Of a DNA stretch of 64,000 nucleotides, positions 49,701-61,100 are shown one piece after another. The position numbers and the translations under genes are program-made. The DNA comes from Odiellus spinosus (lineage: Eukaryota; Arthropoda; Arachnida; Opiliones; Phalangiidae): NCBI GenBank assembly GCA_963920705.1, contig OY987230.1, forward strand, positions 1,178,001 to 1,242,000. The letters are read 5' to 3'. The notes beneath the pieces are model-generated. The model saw only the letters and a list, made by a program, of their open reading frames with translations, made no database searches and had not been told where the DNA came from. Positions within the stretch are counted from its first letter, which is position 1. Each line of letters opens with the position of its first letter.

Positions 49701-52700
49701 AATCAAGAGTTTTGGAAAATCCGTTGAAAAACATGGAAAATATGGACAATTCAAAAAACATCTAATATCAAAAAGCGAATTTTTAAAATCTGAAATTTGA
49801 CTATTTTGATATTGTATGATTTCTAGAATTGGCCATATTTTTCTTGTTTTTCAACGGATTTTCCAAAACTATTGTTTTTTAGATAGACCAAAATTTGGTC
49901 TTTCGAGTGGTCTTAATTTTGTCTAAATCGCTTAAAATTCAAAAGTTTTGTGTCCATTTGAATCCAATAATCTTGGATTTTTAAGCGTTTTTGCTTAATT
50001 TTAACCAATTTTATATTTGTCACAATTTTGCAATTTAGACAAAACCAAAGTCATTCGAAAGAGCAATTAATGGACAGTCTAAATAATAAGTTTTCAAAAA
50101 TCCGTTGAAAAACATGGAAAATATGGACAATTCAAAAAACATCTAATATCAAAAAGCGAATTTTGAAAATCTGAAATTTGACTATTTTGATATTCTATGA
50201 TTTCTTGAATTGGCCATATTTTTCTTGTTTTTCAACGGATTTTTGAAAACTCTTATTATTTAGACTGTCCATTAATTGCTCTTTCGAATGACTTTGGTTT
50301 TGTCTAAATTGCAAAATTGTGACAAGTATAAAATTGGTTAAAATTAAGCAAAAACGCTTAAAAATCCAAGATTATTGGATTCAAATGGACACAAAACTTT
50401 TGATTTTTAAGCGATTTAGACAAAATTAAGACCACTCGAAAGACCAAATTTTGGTCTATCTAAAAAACAAGAGATTTGGAAAATCCGTTGAAAAACATGG
50501 AAAATATGGACAATTAAAAAAACATCTAATATCAAAAAGCGAATTTTGAAAATCTGAAATTTGACTATTTTGATATTCTATGATTTCTTGAATTGGCCAT
50601 ATTTTTCTTGTTTTTCAACGGATTTTCCAAAACTATTGTTTTTTAGATAGACCAAAATTTGGTCTTTCGAGTGGTCTTAATTTTGTCTAAATCGCTTAAA
50701 ATTCAAAAGTTTTGTGTCCATTTGAATCCAATAATCTTGGATTTTTAAGCGTTTTTGCTTAATTTTAACCAATTTTATATTTGTCACAATTTTGCAATTT
50801 AGACAAAACCAAAGTCATTCGAAAGAGCAATTAATGGACAGTCTAAATAATAAGAGTTTTCAAAAATCCGTTGAAAAACAAGAAAAATATGGCCAATTCA
50901 AGAAATCATACAATATCAAAATAGTCAAATTTCAGATTTTCAAAATTCGCTTTTTGATATTAGATGTTTTTTGAATTGTCCATATTTTCCATGTTTTTCA
51001 ACGGATTTTTGAAAACTCTTATTATTTAAACTGTCCATTAATTGCTCTTTCGAATGAATTTGATTTTGTCTAAATTGCAAAATTGTGACAAATATAAAAT
51101 TGGTTAAAATAAAGCAAAAACGCTTAAAAATCCAAGATTATTGGATTCAAATGGACACAAAACTTTTGATTTTTAAGCGATTTAGACAAAATTAAGACCA
51201 CTCGAAAGAGCAAATATTGGTCTATCTGAAAATCAAGAGTTTTGGAAAATCCGTTGAAAAGCATGGAAAATATGGACAATTCAAAAAACATCTAATATCA
51301 AAAAGCGAATTTTTAAAATCTGAAATTTGACTATTTTGATATTGTATGATTTCTAGAATTGGCCATATTTTTCTTGTTTTTCAACGGATTTTCCAAAACT
51401 ATTGTTTTTTAGATAGACCAAAATTTGGTCTTTCGAGTGGTCTTAATTTTGTCTAAATCGCTTAAAATTCAAAAGTTTTGTGTCCATTTGAATCCAATAA
51501 TCTTGGATTTTTAAGCGTTTTTGCTTAATTTTAACCAATTTTATATTTGTCACAATTTTTCAATTTAGACAAAACCAAAGTCATTCGAAAGAGCAACTAA
51601 TGGACAGTCTAAATAATAAGAGTTTTCAAAAATCCGTTGAAAAACAAGAAAAATGTGGACAATTCAAGAAATCATAGAATATCAAAATAGTCAAATTTCA
51701 GATTTTCAAAATTCGCTTTTTGATATTAGATGTTTTTTGAATTGGCCATATTTTTCTTGTTTTTCAACGGATTTTTGAAAACTCTTATTATCAAGACTGT
51801 CCATTAATTGCTCTTTCGAATGACTTTGTTTTTGTCTAAATTGCAAAATTGTGACAAATATAAAATTGGTTAAAATTAAGCAAAAACGCTTAATAATCCA
51901 AGATTATTGGATTCAAATGGACACAAAACTTTTGATTTTTAAGCGATTTAGACAAAATTAAGACCACTCGAAAGAGCAAATATTGGTCTATCTGAAAATC
52001 AAGAGTTTTGGAAAATCCGTTGAAAAACATGGAAAATATGGACAATTCAAAAAACATCTAATATCAAAAAGCGAATTTTGAAAATCTGAAATTTGACTAT
52101 TTTGATATTGTATGATTTCTTGAATTGGCCATATTTTTCTTGTTTTTCAACGGATTTTCCAAAACTATTGTTTTTTAGATAGACCAAAATTTGGTCTTTC
52201 GAGTGGTCTTAATTTTGTCTAAATCGCTTAAAATTCAAAAGTTTTGTGTCCATTTGAATCCAATAATCTTGGATTTTTAAGCGTTTTTGCTTAATTTTAA
52301 CCAATTTTATATTTGTCACAATTTTGCAATTTAGACAAAACCAAAGTCATTCGAAAGAGCAATTAATGGACAGTCTAAATAATAAGAGTTTTCAAAAATC
52401 CGTTGAAAAACAAGAAAAATATGGCCAATTCAAGAAATCATACAATATCAAAATAGTCAAATTTCAGATTTTCAAAATTCGCTTTTTGATATTAGATGTT
52501 TTTTGAATTGTCCATATTTTCCATGTTTTTCAACGGATTTTTGAAAACTCTTATTATTTAAACTGTCCATTAATTGCTCTTTCGAATGAATTTGATTTTG
52601 TCTAAATTGCAAAATTGTGACAAATATAAAATTGGTTAAAATAAAGCAAAAACGCTTAAAAATCCAAGATTATTGGATTCAAATGGACACAAAACTTTTG

Positions 52701-55700
52701 ATTTTTAAGCGATTTAGACAAAATTAAGACCACTCGAAAGAGCAAATATTGGTCTATCTGAAAATCAAGAGTTTTGGAAAATCCGTTGAAAAGCATGGAA
52801 AATATGGACAATTCAAAAAACATCTAATATCAAAAAGCGAATTTTTAAAATCTGAAATTTGACTATTTTGATATTGTATGATTTCTAGAATTGGCCATAT
52901 TTTTCTTGTTTTTCAACGGATTTTCCAAAACTATTGTTTTTTAGATAGACCAAAATTTGGTCTTTCGAGTGGTCTTAATTTTGTCTAAATCGCTTAAAAT
53001 TCAAAAGTTTTGTGTCCATTTGAATCCAATAATCTTGGATTTTTAAGCGTTTTTGCTTAATTTTAACCAATTTTATATTTGTCACAATTTTTCAATTTAG
53101 ACAAAACCAAAGTCATTCGAAAGAGCAACTAATGGACAGTCTAAATAATAAGAGTTTTCAAAAATCCGTTGAAAAACAAGAAAAATATGGCCAATTCAAG
53201 AAATCATAGAATATCAAAATAGTCAAATTTCAGATTATCAAAATTCGCTTTTTGATATTAGATGTTTTTTGAATTGGCCATATTTTTCTTGTTTTTCAAC
53301 GGATTTTTGAAAACTCTTATTATTAAGACTGTCCATTAATTGCTCTTTCGAATGACTTTGTTTTTGTCTAAATTGCAAAATTGTGACAAATATAAAATTG
53401 GTTAAAATTAAGCAAAAACGCTTAAAAATCCAAGATTATTGGATTCAAATGGACACAAAACTTTTGATTTTTAAGCGATTTAGACAAAATTAAGACCACT
53501 CGAAAGAGCAAATATTGGTCTATCTGAAAATCAAGAGTTTTGGAAAATCCGTTGAAAAACATGGAAAATATGGACAATTCAAAAAACATCTAATATCAAA
53601 AAGCGAATTTTGAAAATCTGAAATTTGACTATTTTGATATTGTATGATTTCTTGAATTGGCCATATTTTTCTTGTTTTTCAACGGATTTTCCAAAACTAT
53701 TGTTTTTTAGATAGACCAAAATTTGGTCTTTCGAGTGGTCTTAATTTTGTCTAAATCGCTTAAAATTCAAAAGTTTTGTGTCCATTTGAATCCAATAATC
53801 TTGGATTTTTAAGCGTTTTTGCTTAATTTTAACCAATTTTATATTTGTCACAATTTTGCAATTTAGACAAAACCAAAGTCATTCGAAAGAGCAATTAATG
53901 GACAGTCTAAATAATAAGAGTTTTCAAAAATCCGTTGAAAAACAAGAAAAATATGGCCAATTCAAGAAATCATACAATATCAAAATAGTCAAATTTCAGA
54001 TTTTCAAAATTCGCTTTTTGATATTAGATGTTTTTTGAATTGTCCATATTTTCCATGTTTTTCAACGGATTTTTGAAAACTCTTATTATTTAAACTGTCC
54101 ATTAATTGCTCTTTCGAATGAATTTGATTTTGTCTAAATTGCAAAATTGTGACAAATATAAAATTGGTTAAAATAAAGCAAAAACGCTTAAAAATCCAAG
54201 ATTATTGGATTCAAATGGACACAAAACTTTTGATTTTTAAGCGATTTAGACAAAATTAAGACCACTCGAAAGAGCAAATATTGGTCTATCTGAAAATCAA
54301 GAGTTTTGGAAAATCCGTTGAAAAGCATGGAAAATATGGACAATTCAAAAAACATCTAATATCAAAAAGCGAATTTTTAAAATCTGAAATTTGACTATTT
54401 TGATATTGTATGATTTCTAGAATTGGCCATATTTTTCTTGTTTTTCAACGGATTTTCCAAAACTATTGTTTTTTAGATAGACCAAAATTTGGTCTTTCGA
54501 GTGGTCTTAATTTTGTCTAAATCGCTTAAAATTCAAAAGTTTTGTGTCCATTTGAATCCAATAATCTTGGATTTTTAAGCGTTTTTGCTTAATTTTAACC
54601 AATTTTATATTTGTCACAATTTTTCAATTTAGACAAAACCAAAGTCATTCGAAAGAGCAACTAATGGACAGTCTAAATAATAAGAGTTTTCAAAAATCCG
54701 TTGAAAAACAAGAAAAATGTGGACAATTCAAGAAATCATAGAATATCAAAATAGTCAAATTTCAGATTTTCAAAATTCGCTTTTTGATATTAGATGTTTT
54801 TTGAATTGGCCATATTTTTCTTGTTTTTCAACGGATTTTTGAAAACTCTTATTATCAAGACTGTCCATTAATTGCTCTTTCGAATGACTTTGTTTTTGTC
54901 TAAATTGCAAAATTGTGACAAATATAAAATTGGTTAAAATTAAGCAAAAACGCTTAAAAATCCAAGATTATTGGATTCAAATGGACACAAAACTTTTGAT
55001 TTTTAAGCGATTTAGACAAAATTAAGACCACTCGAAAGAGCAAATATTGGTCTATCTGAAAATCAAGAGTTTTGGAAAATCCGTTGAAAAACATGGAAAA
55101 TATGGACAATTCAAAAAACATCTAATATCAAAAAGCGAATTTTGAAAATCTGAAATTTGACTATTTTGATATTGTATGATTTCTTGAATTGGCCATATTT
55201 TTCTTGTTTTTCAACGGATTTTCCAAAACTATTGTTTTTTAGATAGACCAAAATTTGGTCTTTCGAGTGGTCTTAATTTTGTCTAAATCGCTTAAAATTC
55301 AAAAGTTTTGTGTCCATTTGAATCCAATAATCTTGGATTTTTAAGCGTTTTTGCTTAATTTTAACCAATTTTATATTTGTCACAATTTTGCAATTTAGAC
55401 AAAACCAAAGTCATTCGAAAGAGCAATTAATGGACAGTCTAAATAATAAGAGTTTTCAAAAATCCGTTGAAAAACAAGAAAAATATGGCCAATTCAAGAA
55501 ATCATAGAATATCAAAATAGTCAAATTTCAGATTTTCAAAATTCGCTTTTTGATATTAGATGTTTTTTGAATTGTCCATATTTTCCATGTTTTTCAACGG
55601 ATTTTTGAAAACTCTTATTATTTAAACTGTCCATTAATTGCTCTTTCGAATGAATTTGGTTTTGTCTAAATTGCAAAATTGTGACAAATATAAAATTGGT

Positions 55701-56130
55701 TAAAATAAAGCAAAAACGCTTAAAAATCCAAGATTATTGGATTCAAATGGACACAAAACTTTTGATTTTTAAGCGATTTAGACAAAATTAAGATCACTCG
55801 AAAGAGCAAATATTGGTCTATCTGAAAATCAAGAGTTTTGGAAAATCCGTTGAAAAGCATGGAAAATATGGACAATTCAAAAAACATCTAATATCAAAAA
55901 GCGAATTTTTAAAATCTGAAATTTGACTATTTTGATATTGTATGATTTCTAGAATTGGCCATATTTTTCTTGTTTTTCAACGGATTTTCCAAAACTATTG
56001 TTTTTTAGATAGACCAAAATTTGGTCTTTCGAGTGGTCTTAATTTTGTCTAAATCGCTTAAAATTCAAAAGTTTTGTGTCCATTTGAATCCAATAATCTT
56101 GGATTTTTAAGCGTTTTTGCTTAATTTTAA
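45371..56130. repeat. Four-unit higher-order repeat of 1532 bp
   Basis: ATAATCTCTG continues at 46903 and 48435 with 1532-bp steps. Further on, CACAATTTTTCAATTT is at 51551, 53083 and 54615, again 1532 bp apart. The order is C+ S+ C- S- twice per period. Identical 183-base open frames at 50792, 52324 and 53856 come from this periodicity. Single units have been replaced inside it, for example the core near 53.18 kb compared with those near 51.65 and 54.71 kb. Confidence 0.85.
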
Positions 56131-58144
56131 CCAATTTTATATTTGTCACAATTTTGCAATTTAGACAAAACCAAAGTCATTCTAAAGAGCAATTAATGGA
56201 CAGTCTAAATAATAAGAGTTTTCAAAAATCCGTTGAAAAACAAGAAAAATACGGCCAATTCAAGAAATCATAGAATATCAAAATAGTCAAATTTCAGATT
56301 TTCAAAATTCGCTTTTTGATATTAGATGTTTTTTGAATTGTCCATATTTTCCATGTTTTTCAACGGATTTTTGAAAACTCTTATTATTAAGACTGTCCAT
56401 AAATTGCTCTTTCGAATGACTTTGTTTTTGTCTAAATTGCAAAATTGTGACAAATATAAAATTGGTTAAAATTAAGCAAAAACGCTTAAAAATCCAAGAT
56501 TATTGGATTCAAATGGACACAAAACTTTTGAATTTTAAGCGATTTAGACAACATTAAGACCACTCGAAAGAGCAAATATTGGTCTATCTGAAAATCAAGA
56601 GTTTTGGAAAATCCGTTGAAAAACATGGAAAATATGGACAATTCAAAAAACATCTAATATCAAAAAGCGAATTTTTAAAATCTGAAATTTGACTATTTTG
56701 ATATTGTATGATTTCTAGAATTGGCCATATTTTTCTTGTTTTTCAACGGATTTTCCAAAACTATTGTTTTTTAGATAGACCAAAATTTGGTCTTTCGAGT
56801 GGTCTTAATTTTGTCTAAATCGCTTAAAATTCAAAAGTTTTGTGTCCATTTGAATCCAATAATCTAGGATTTTTAAGCGTTTTTGCTTAATTTTAACCAA
56901 TTTTATATTTGTCACAATTTTGCAATTTAGACAAAAACAAAGTCATTCGAAAGAGCAATTAATGGACAGTCTTAATAATAAGAGTTTTCAAAAATCCGTT
57001 GAAAAACAAGAAAAATATGGCCAATTCAAAAAACATCTAATATCAAAAAGCGAATTTTGAAAATCTGAAATTTGACTATTTTGATATTCTATGATTTCTT
57101 GAATTGTCCACATTTTTCTTGTTTTTCAACGGATTTTTGAAAACTCTTATTATTTAGACTGTCCATTAATTGCTCTTTCGAATGACTTTGGTTTTGTCTA
57201 AATTGCAAAATTGTGACAAATATAAAATTGGTTAAAATTAAGCAAAAACGCTTAAAAATCCAAGATTATTGGATTCAAATGGACACAAAACTTTTGAATT
57301 TTAAGCGATTTAGACAAAATTAAGACCACTCGAAAGAGCAAATATTGGTCTATCTAAAAAACAAGAGTTTTGGAAAATCCGTTGAAAAACATGGAAAATA
57401 TGGACAATTCAAAAAATATCTAATATCAAAAAGCGAATTTTTAAAATCTGAAATTTGACTATTTTGATATTGTATGATTTCTTGAATTGGCCATATTTTT
57501 CTTGTTTTTCAACGGATTTTCCAAAACTATTGTTTTTTAGATAGACCAAAATTTGGTCTTTCGAGTGGTCTTAATTTTGTCTAAATCGCTTAAAATTCAA
57601 AAGTTTTGTGTCCATTTGAATCCAATAATCTTGGATTTTTAAGCGTTTTTGCTTAATTTTAACCAATTTTATATTTGTCACAATTTTGCAATTTAGACAA
57701 AACCAAAGTCATTCGAAAGAGCAATTAATGGACAGTCTAAATAATAAGAGTTTTCAAAAATCCGTTGAAAAACAAGAAAAATATGGCCAATTCAAGAAAT
57801 CATAGAATATCAAAATAGTCAAATTTCAGATTTTCAAAATTCGCTTTTTGATATTAGATGTTTTTTGAATTGTCCATATTTTCCATGTTTTTCAACGGAT
57901 TTTTGAAAACTCTTATTATTTAGACTGTCCATTAATTGCTCTTTCGAATGACTTTGTTTTTGTCTAAATTGCAAAATTGTGACAAATATAAAATTGGTTA
58001 AAATTAAGCAAAAACGCTTAAAAATCCAAGATTAATGGATTCAAATGGACACAAAACTTTTGAATTTTAAGCGATTTAGACAAAATTAAGACCACTCGAA
58101 AGACCAAATTTTGGTCTATCTAAAAAACAAAGGTTTTGGAAAAT

Positions 58145-61100
58145 CCGTTGAAAAACAAGAAAAATATGGCCAATTCAAGAAATCATACAATATCAAAATA
58201 GTCAAATTTCAGATTTTCAAAATTCGATTTTTGATATTAGATGTTTTTTGAATTGTCCATATTTTCCATGTTTTTCAACGGATTTTCCAAAACTCTTATT
58301 TTTTAGATAGACCAATATTTGCTCTTTCTAGTGGTCTTAATTTTGTCTAAATCGCTTAAAATTCAAAAGTTTTGTGTCCATTTGAATCCAATAATCTTGG
58401 ATTTTTAAGCGTTTTTGCTTAATTTTAACCAATTTTATATTTGTCACAATTTTGCAATTTAGACAAAACCAAAGTCATTCTAAAGAGCAATTAATGGACA
58501 GTCTAAATAATAAGAGTTTTCAAAAATCCGTTGAAAAACAAGAAAAATATGGCCAATTCAAGAAATCATAGAATATCAAAATAGTCAAATTTCAGATTTT
58601 CAAAATTCGCTTTTTGATATTAGATGTTTTTTGAATTGGCCATATTTTTCTTGTTTTTCAACGGATTTTTGAAAACTCTTATTATTAAGACTGTCCATTA
58701 ATTGCTCTTTCGAATGACTTTGTTTTTGTCTAAATTGCAAAATTGTGACAAATATAAAATTGGTTAAAATTAAGCAAAAACGCTTAAAAATCCAAGATTA
58801 TTGGATTCAAATGGACACAAAACTTTTGATTTTTAAGCGATTTAGACAAAATTAAGACCACTCGAAAGAGCAAATATTGGTCTATCTGAAAATCAAGAGT
58901 TTTGGAAAATCCGTTGAAAAACATGGAAAATATGGACAATTCAAAAAACATCTAATATCAAAAAGCGAATTTTTAAAATCTGAAATTTGACTATTTTGAT
59001 ATTGTATGATTTCTAGAATTGGCCATATTTTTCTTGTTTTTAAACGGATTTTCCAAAACTATTGTTTTTTAGATAGACCAAAATTTGGTCTTTCGAGTGG
59101 TCTTAATTTTGTCCAAATCGCTTAAAATTCAAAAGTTTTGTGTCCATTTGAATCCAATAATCTTGGATTTTTAAGCGTTTTTGCTTAATTTTAACCAATT
59201 TTATATTTGTCACAATTTTGCAATTTAGACAAAACCAAAGTCATTCGAAAGAGCAATTAATGGACAGTCTAAATAATAAGAGTTTTCAAAAATCCGTTGA
59301 AAAACAAGAAAAATATGGCCAATTCAAGAAATCATAGAATATCAAAATAGTCAAATTTCAGATTTTCAAAATTCGCTTTTTGATATTAGATGTTTTTTGA
59401 ATTGTCCATATTTTCCATGTTTTTCAACGGATTTTCCAAAACTCTTGTTTTTTTAGATAGACCAAAATTTGGTCTTTCGAGTGGTCTTAATTTTGTCTAA
59501 ATCGCTTAAAAATCAAAAGTTTTGTGTCCATTTGAATCCAATAATCTTGGATTTTTAAGCGTTTTTGCTTAATTTTAACCAATTTTATATTTGTCACAAT
59601 TTTGCAATTTAGACAAAACAAAGTCATTCGAAAGAGCAATTAATGGACAGTTTAAATAATAAGAGTTTTCAAAAATCCGTTGAAAAACAAGAAAAATATG
59701 GCCAATTCAAGAAATCATAGAATATCAAAATAGTCAAATTTCAGATTTTCAAAATTCGCTTTTTGATTTTAGATGTTTTTTGAATTGTCCATATTTTCCA
59801 TGTTTTTCAACGGATTTTTGAAAACTCTTATTATTTAAACTGTCCATTAATTGCTCTTTCGAATGTCTTTGGTTTTGTCTAAATTGCAAAATTGTGACAA
59901 ATATAAAATTGGTTAAAATAAAGCAAAAACGCTTAAAAATCCAAGATTATTGGATTCAAATGGACACAAAACTTTTGATTTTTAAGTGATTTAGACAAAA
60001 TTAAGACCACTCGAAAGAGCAAATATTGGTCTATCTGAAAATCAAGAGTTTTGGAAAATCCGTTGAAAAACATGGAAAATATGGACAATTCAAAAAACAT
60101 CTAATATCAAAAAGCGAATTTTTAAAATCTGAAATTTGACTATTTTGATATTGTATGATTTCTAGAATTGGCCATATTTTTCTTGTTTTTAAACGGATTT
60201 TCCAAAACTATTGTTTTTTAGATAGACCAAAATTTGGTCTTTCGAGTGGTCTTAATTTTGTCCAAATCGCTTAAAATTCAAAAGTTTTGTGTCCATTTGA
60301 ATCCAATAATCTTGGATTTTTAAGCGTTTTTGCTTAATTTTAACCAATTTTATATTTGTCACAATTTTGCAATTTAGACAAAACCAAAGTCATTCGAAAG
60401 AGCAATTAATGGACAGTCTAAATAATAAGAGTTTTCAAAAATCCGTTGAAAAACAAGAAAAATATGGCCAATTCAAGAAATCATAGAATATCAAAATAGT
60501 CAAATTTCAGATTTTCAAAATTCGCTTTTTGATATTAGATGTTTTTTGAATTGTCCATATTTTCCATGTTTTTCAACGGATTTTCCAAAACTCTTGTTTT
60601 TTTAGATAGACCAAAATTTGGTCTTTCGAGTGGTCTTAATTTTGTCTAAATCGCTTAAAAATCAAAAGTTTTGTGTCCATTTGAATCCAATAATCTTGGA
60701 TTTTTAAGCGTTTTTGCTTAATTTTAACCAATTTTATATTTGTCACAATTTTGCAATTTAGACAAAACAAAGTCATTCGAAAGAGCAATTAATGGACAGT
60801 TTAAATAATAAGAGTTTTCAAAAATCCGTTGAAAAACAAGAAAAATATGGCCAATTCAAGAAATCATAGAATATCAAAATAGTCAAATTTCAGATTTTCA
60901 AAATTCGCTTTTTGATTTTAGATGTTTTTTGAATTGTCCATATTTTCCATGTTTTTCAACGGATTTTTGAAAACTCTTATTATTTAAACTGTCCATTAAT
61001 TGCTCTTTCGAATGTCTTTGGTTTTGTCTAAATTGCAAAATTGTGACAAATATAAAATTGGTTAAAATAAAGCAAAAACGCTTAAAAATCCAAGATTATT

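Larger units (their letters stand above)
40146..58144. repeat. Block with both segments flipping
   Basis: In this 18 kb the dominant order is C+ S+ C- S-, so S and C both alternate. From about 46.1 to 58.4 kb S alternates strictly. Exceptions to core order lie near 50.15 kb (C- where C+ is expected) and 57.05 kb. A 3-base loss (ATAATAAGTTTTC) is at about 50084. Two higher-order repeats, of 1915 and 1532 bp, occupy most of it. Confidence 0.87.

Noticed and set aside
50792-54038. Three identical 60-codon open frames at 50792, 52324 and 53856
   Set aside because: They are spaced exactly by the 1532-bp higher-order repeat and span S- and C+ satellite sequence. Identity between them reflects recent amplification of the repeat, not protein conservation.
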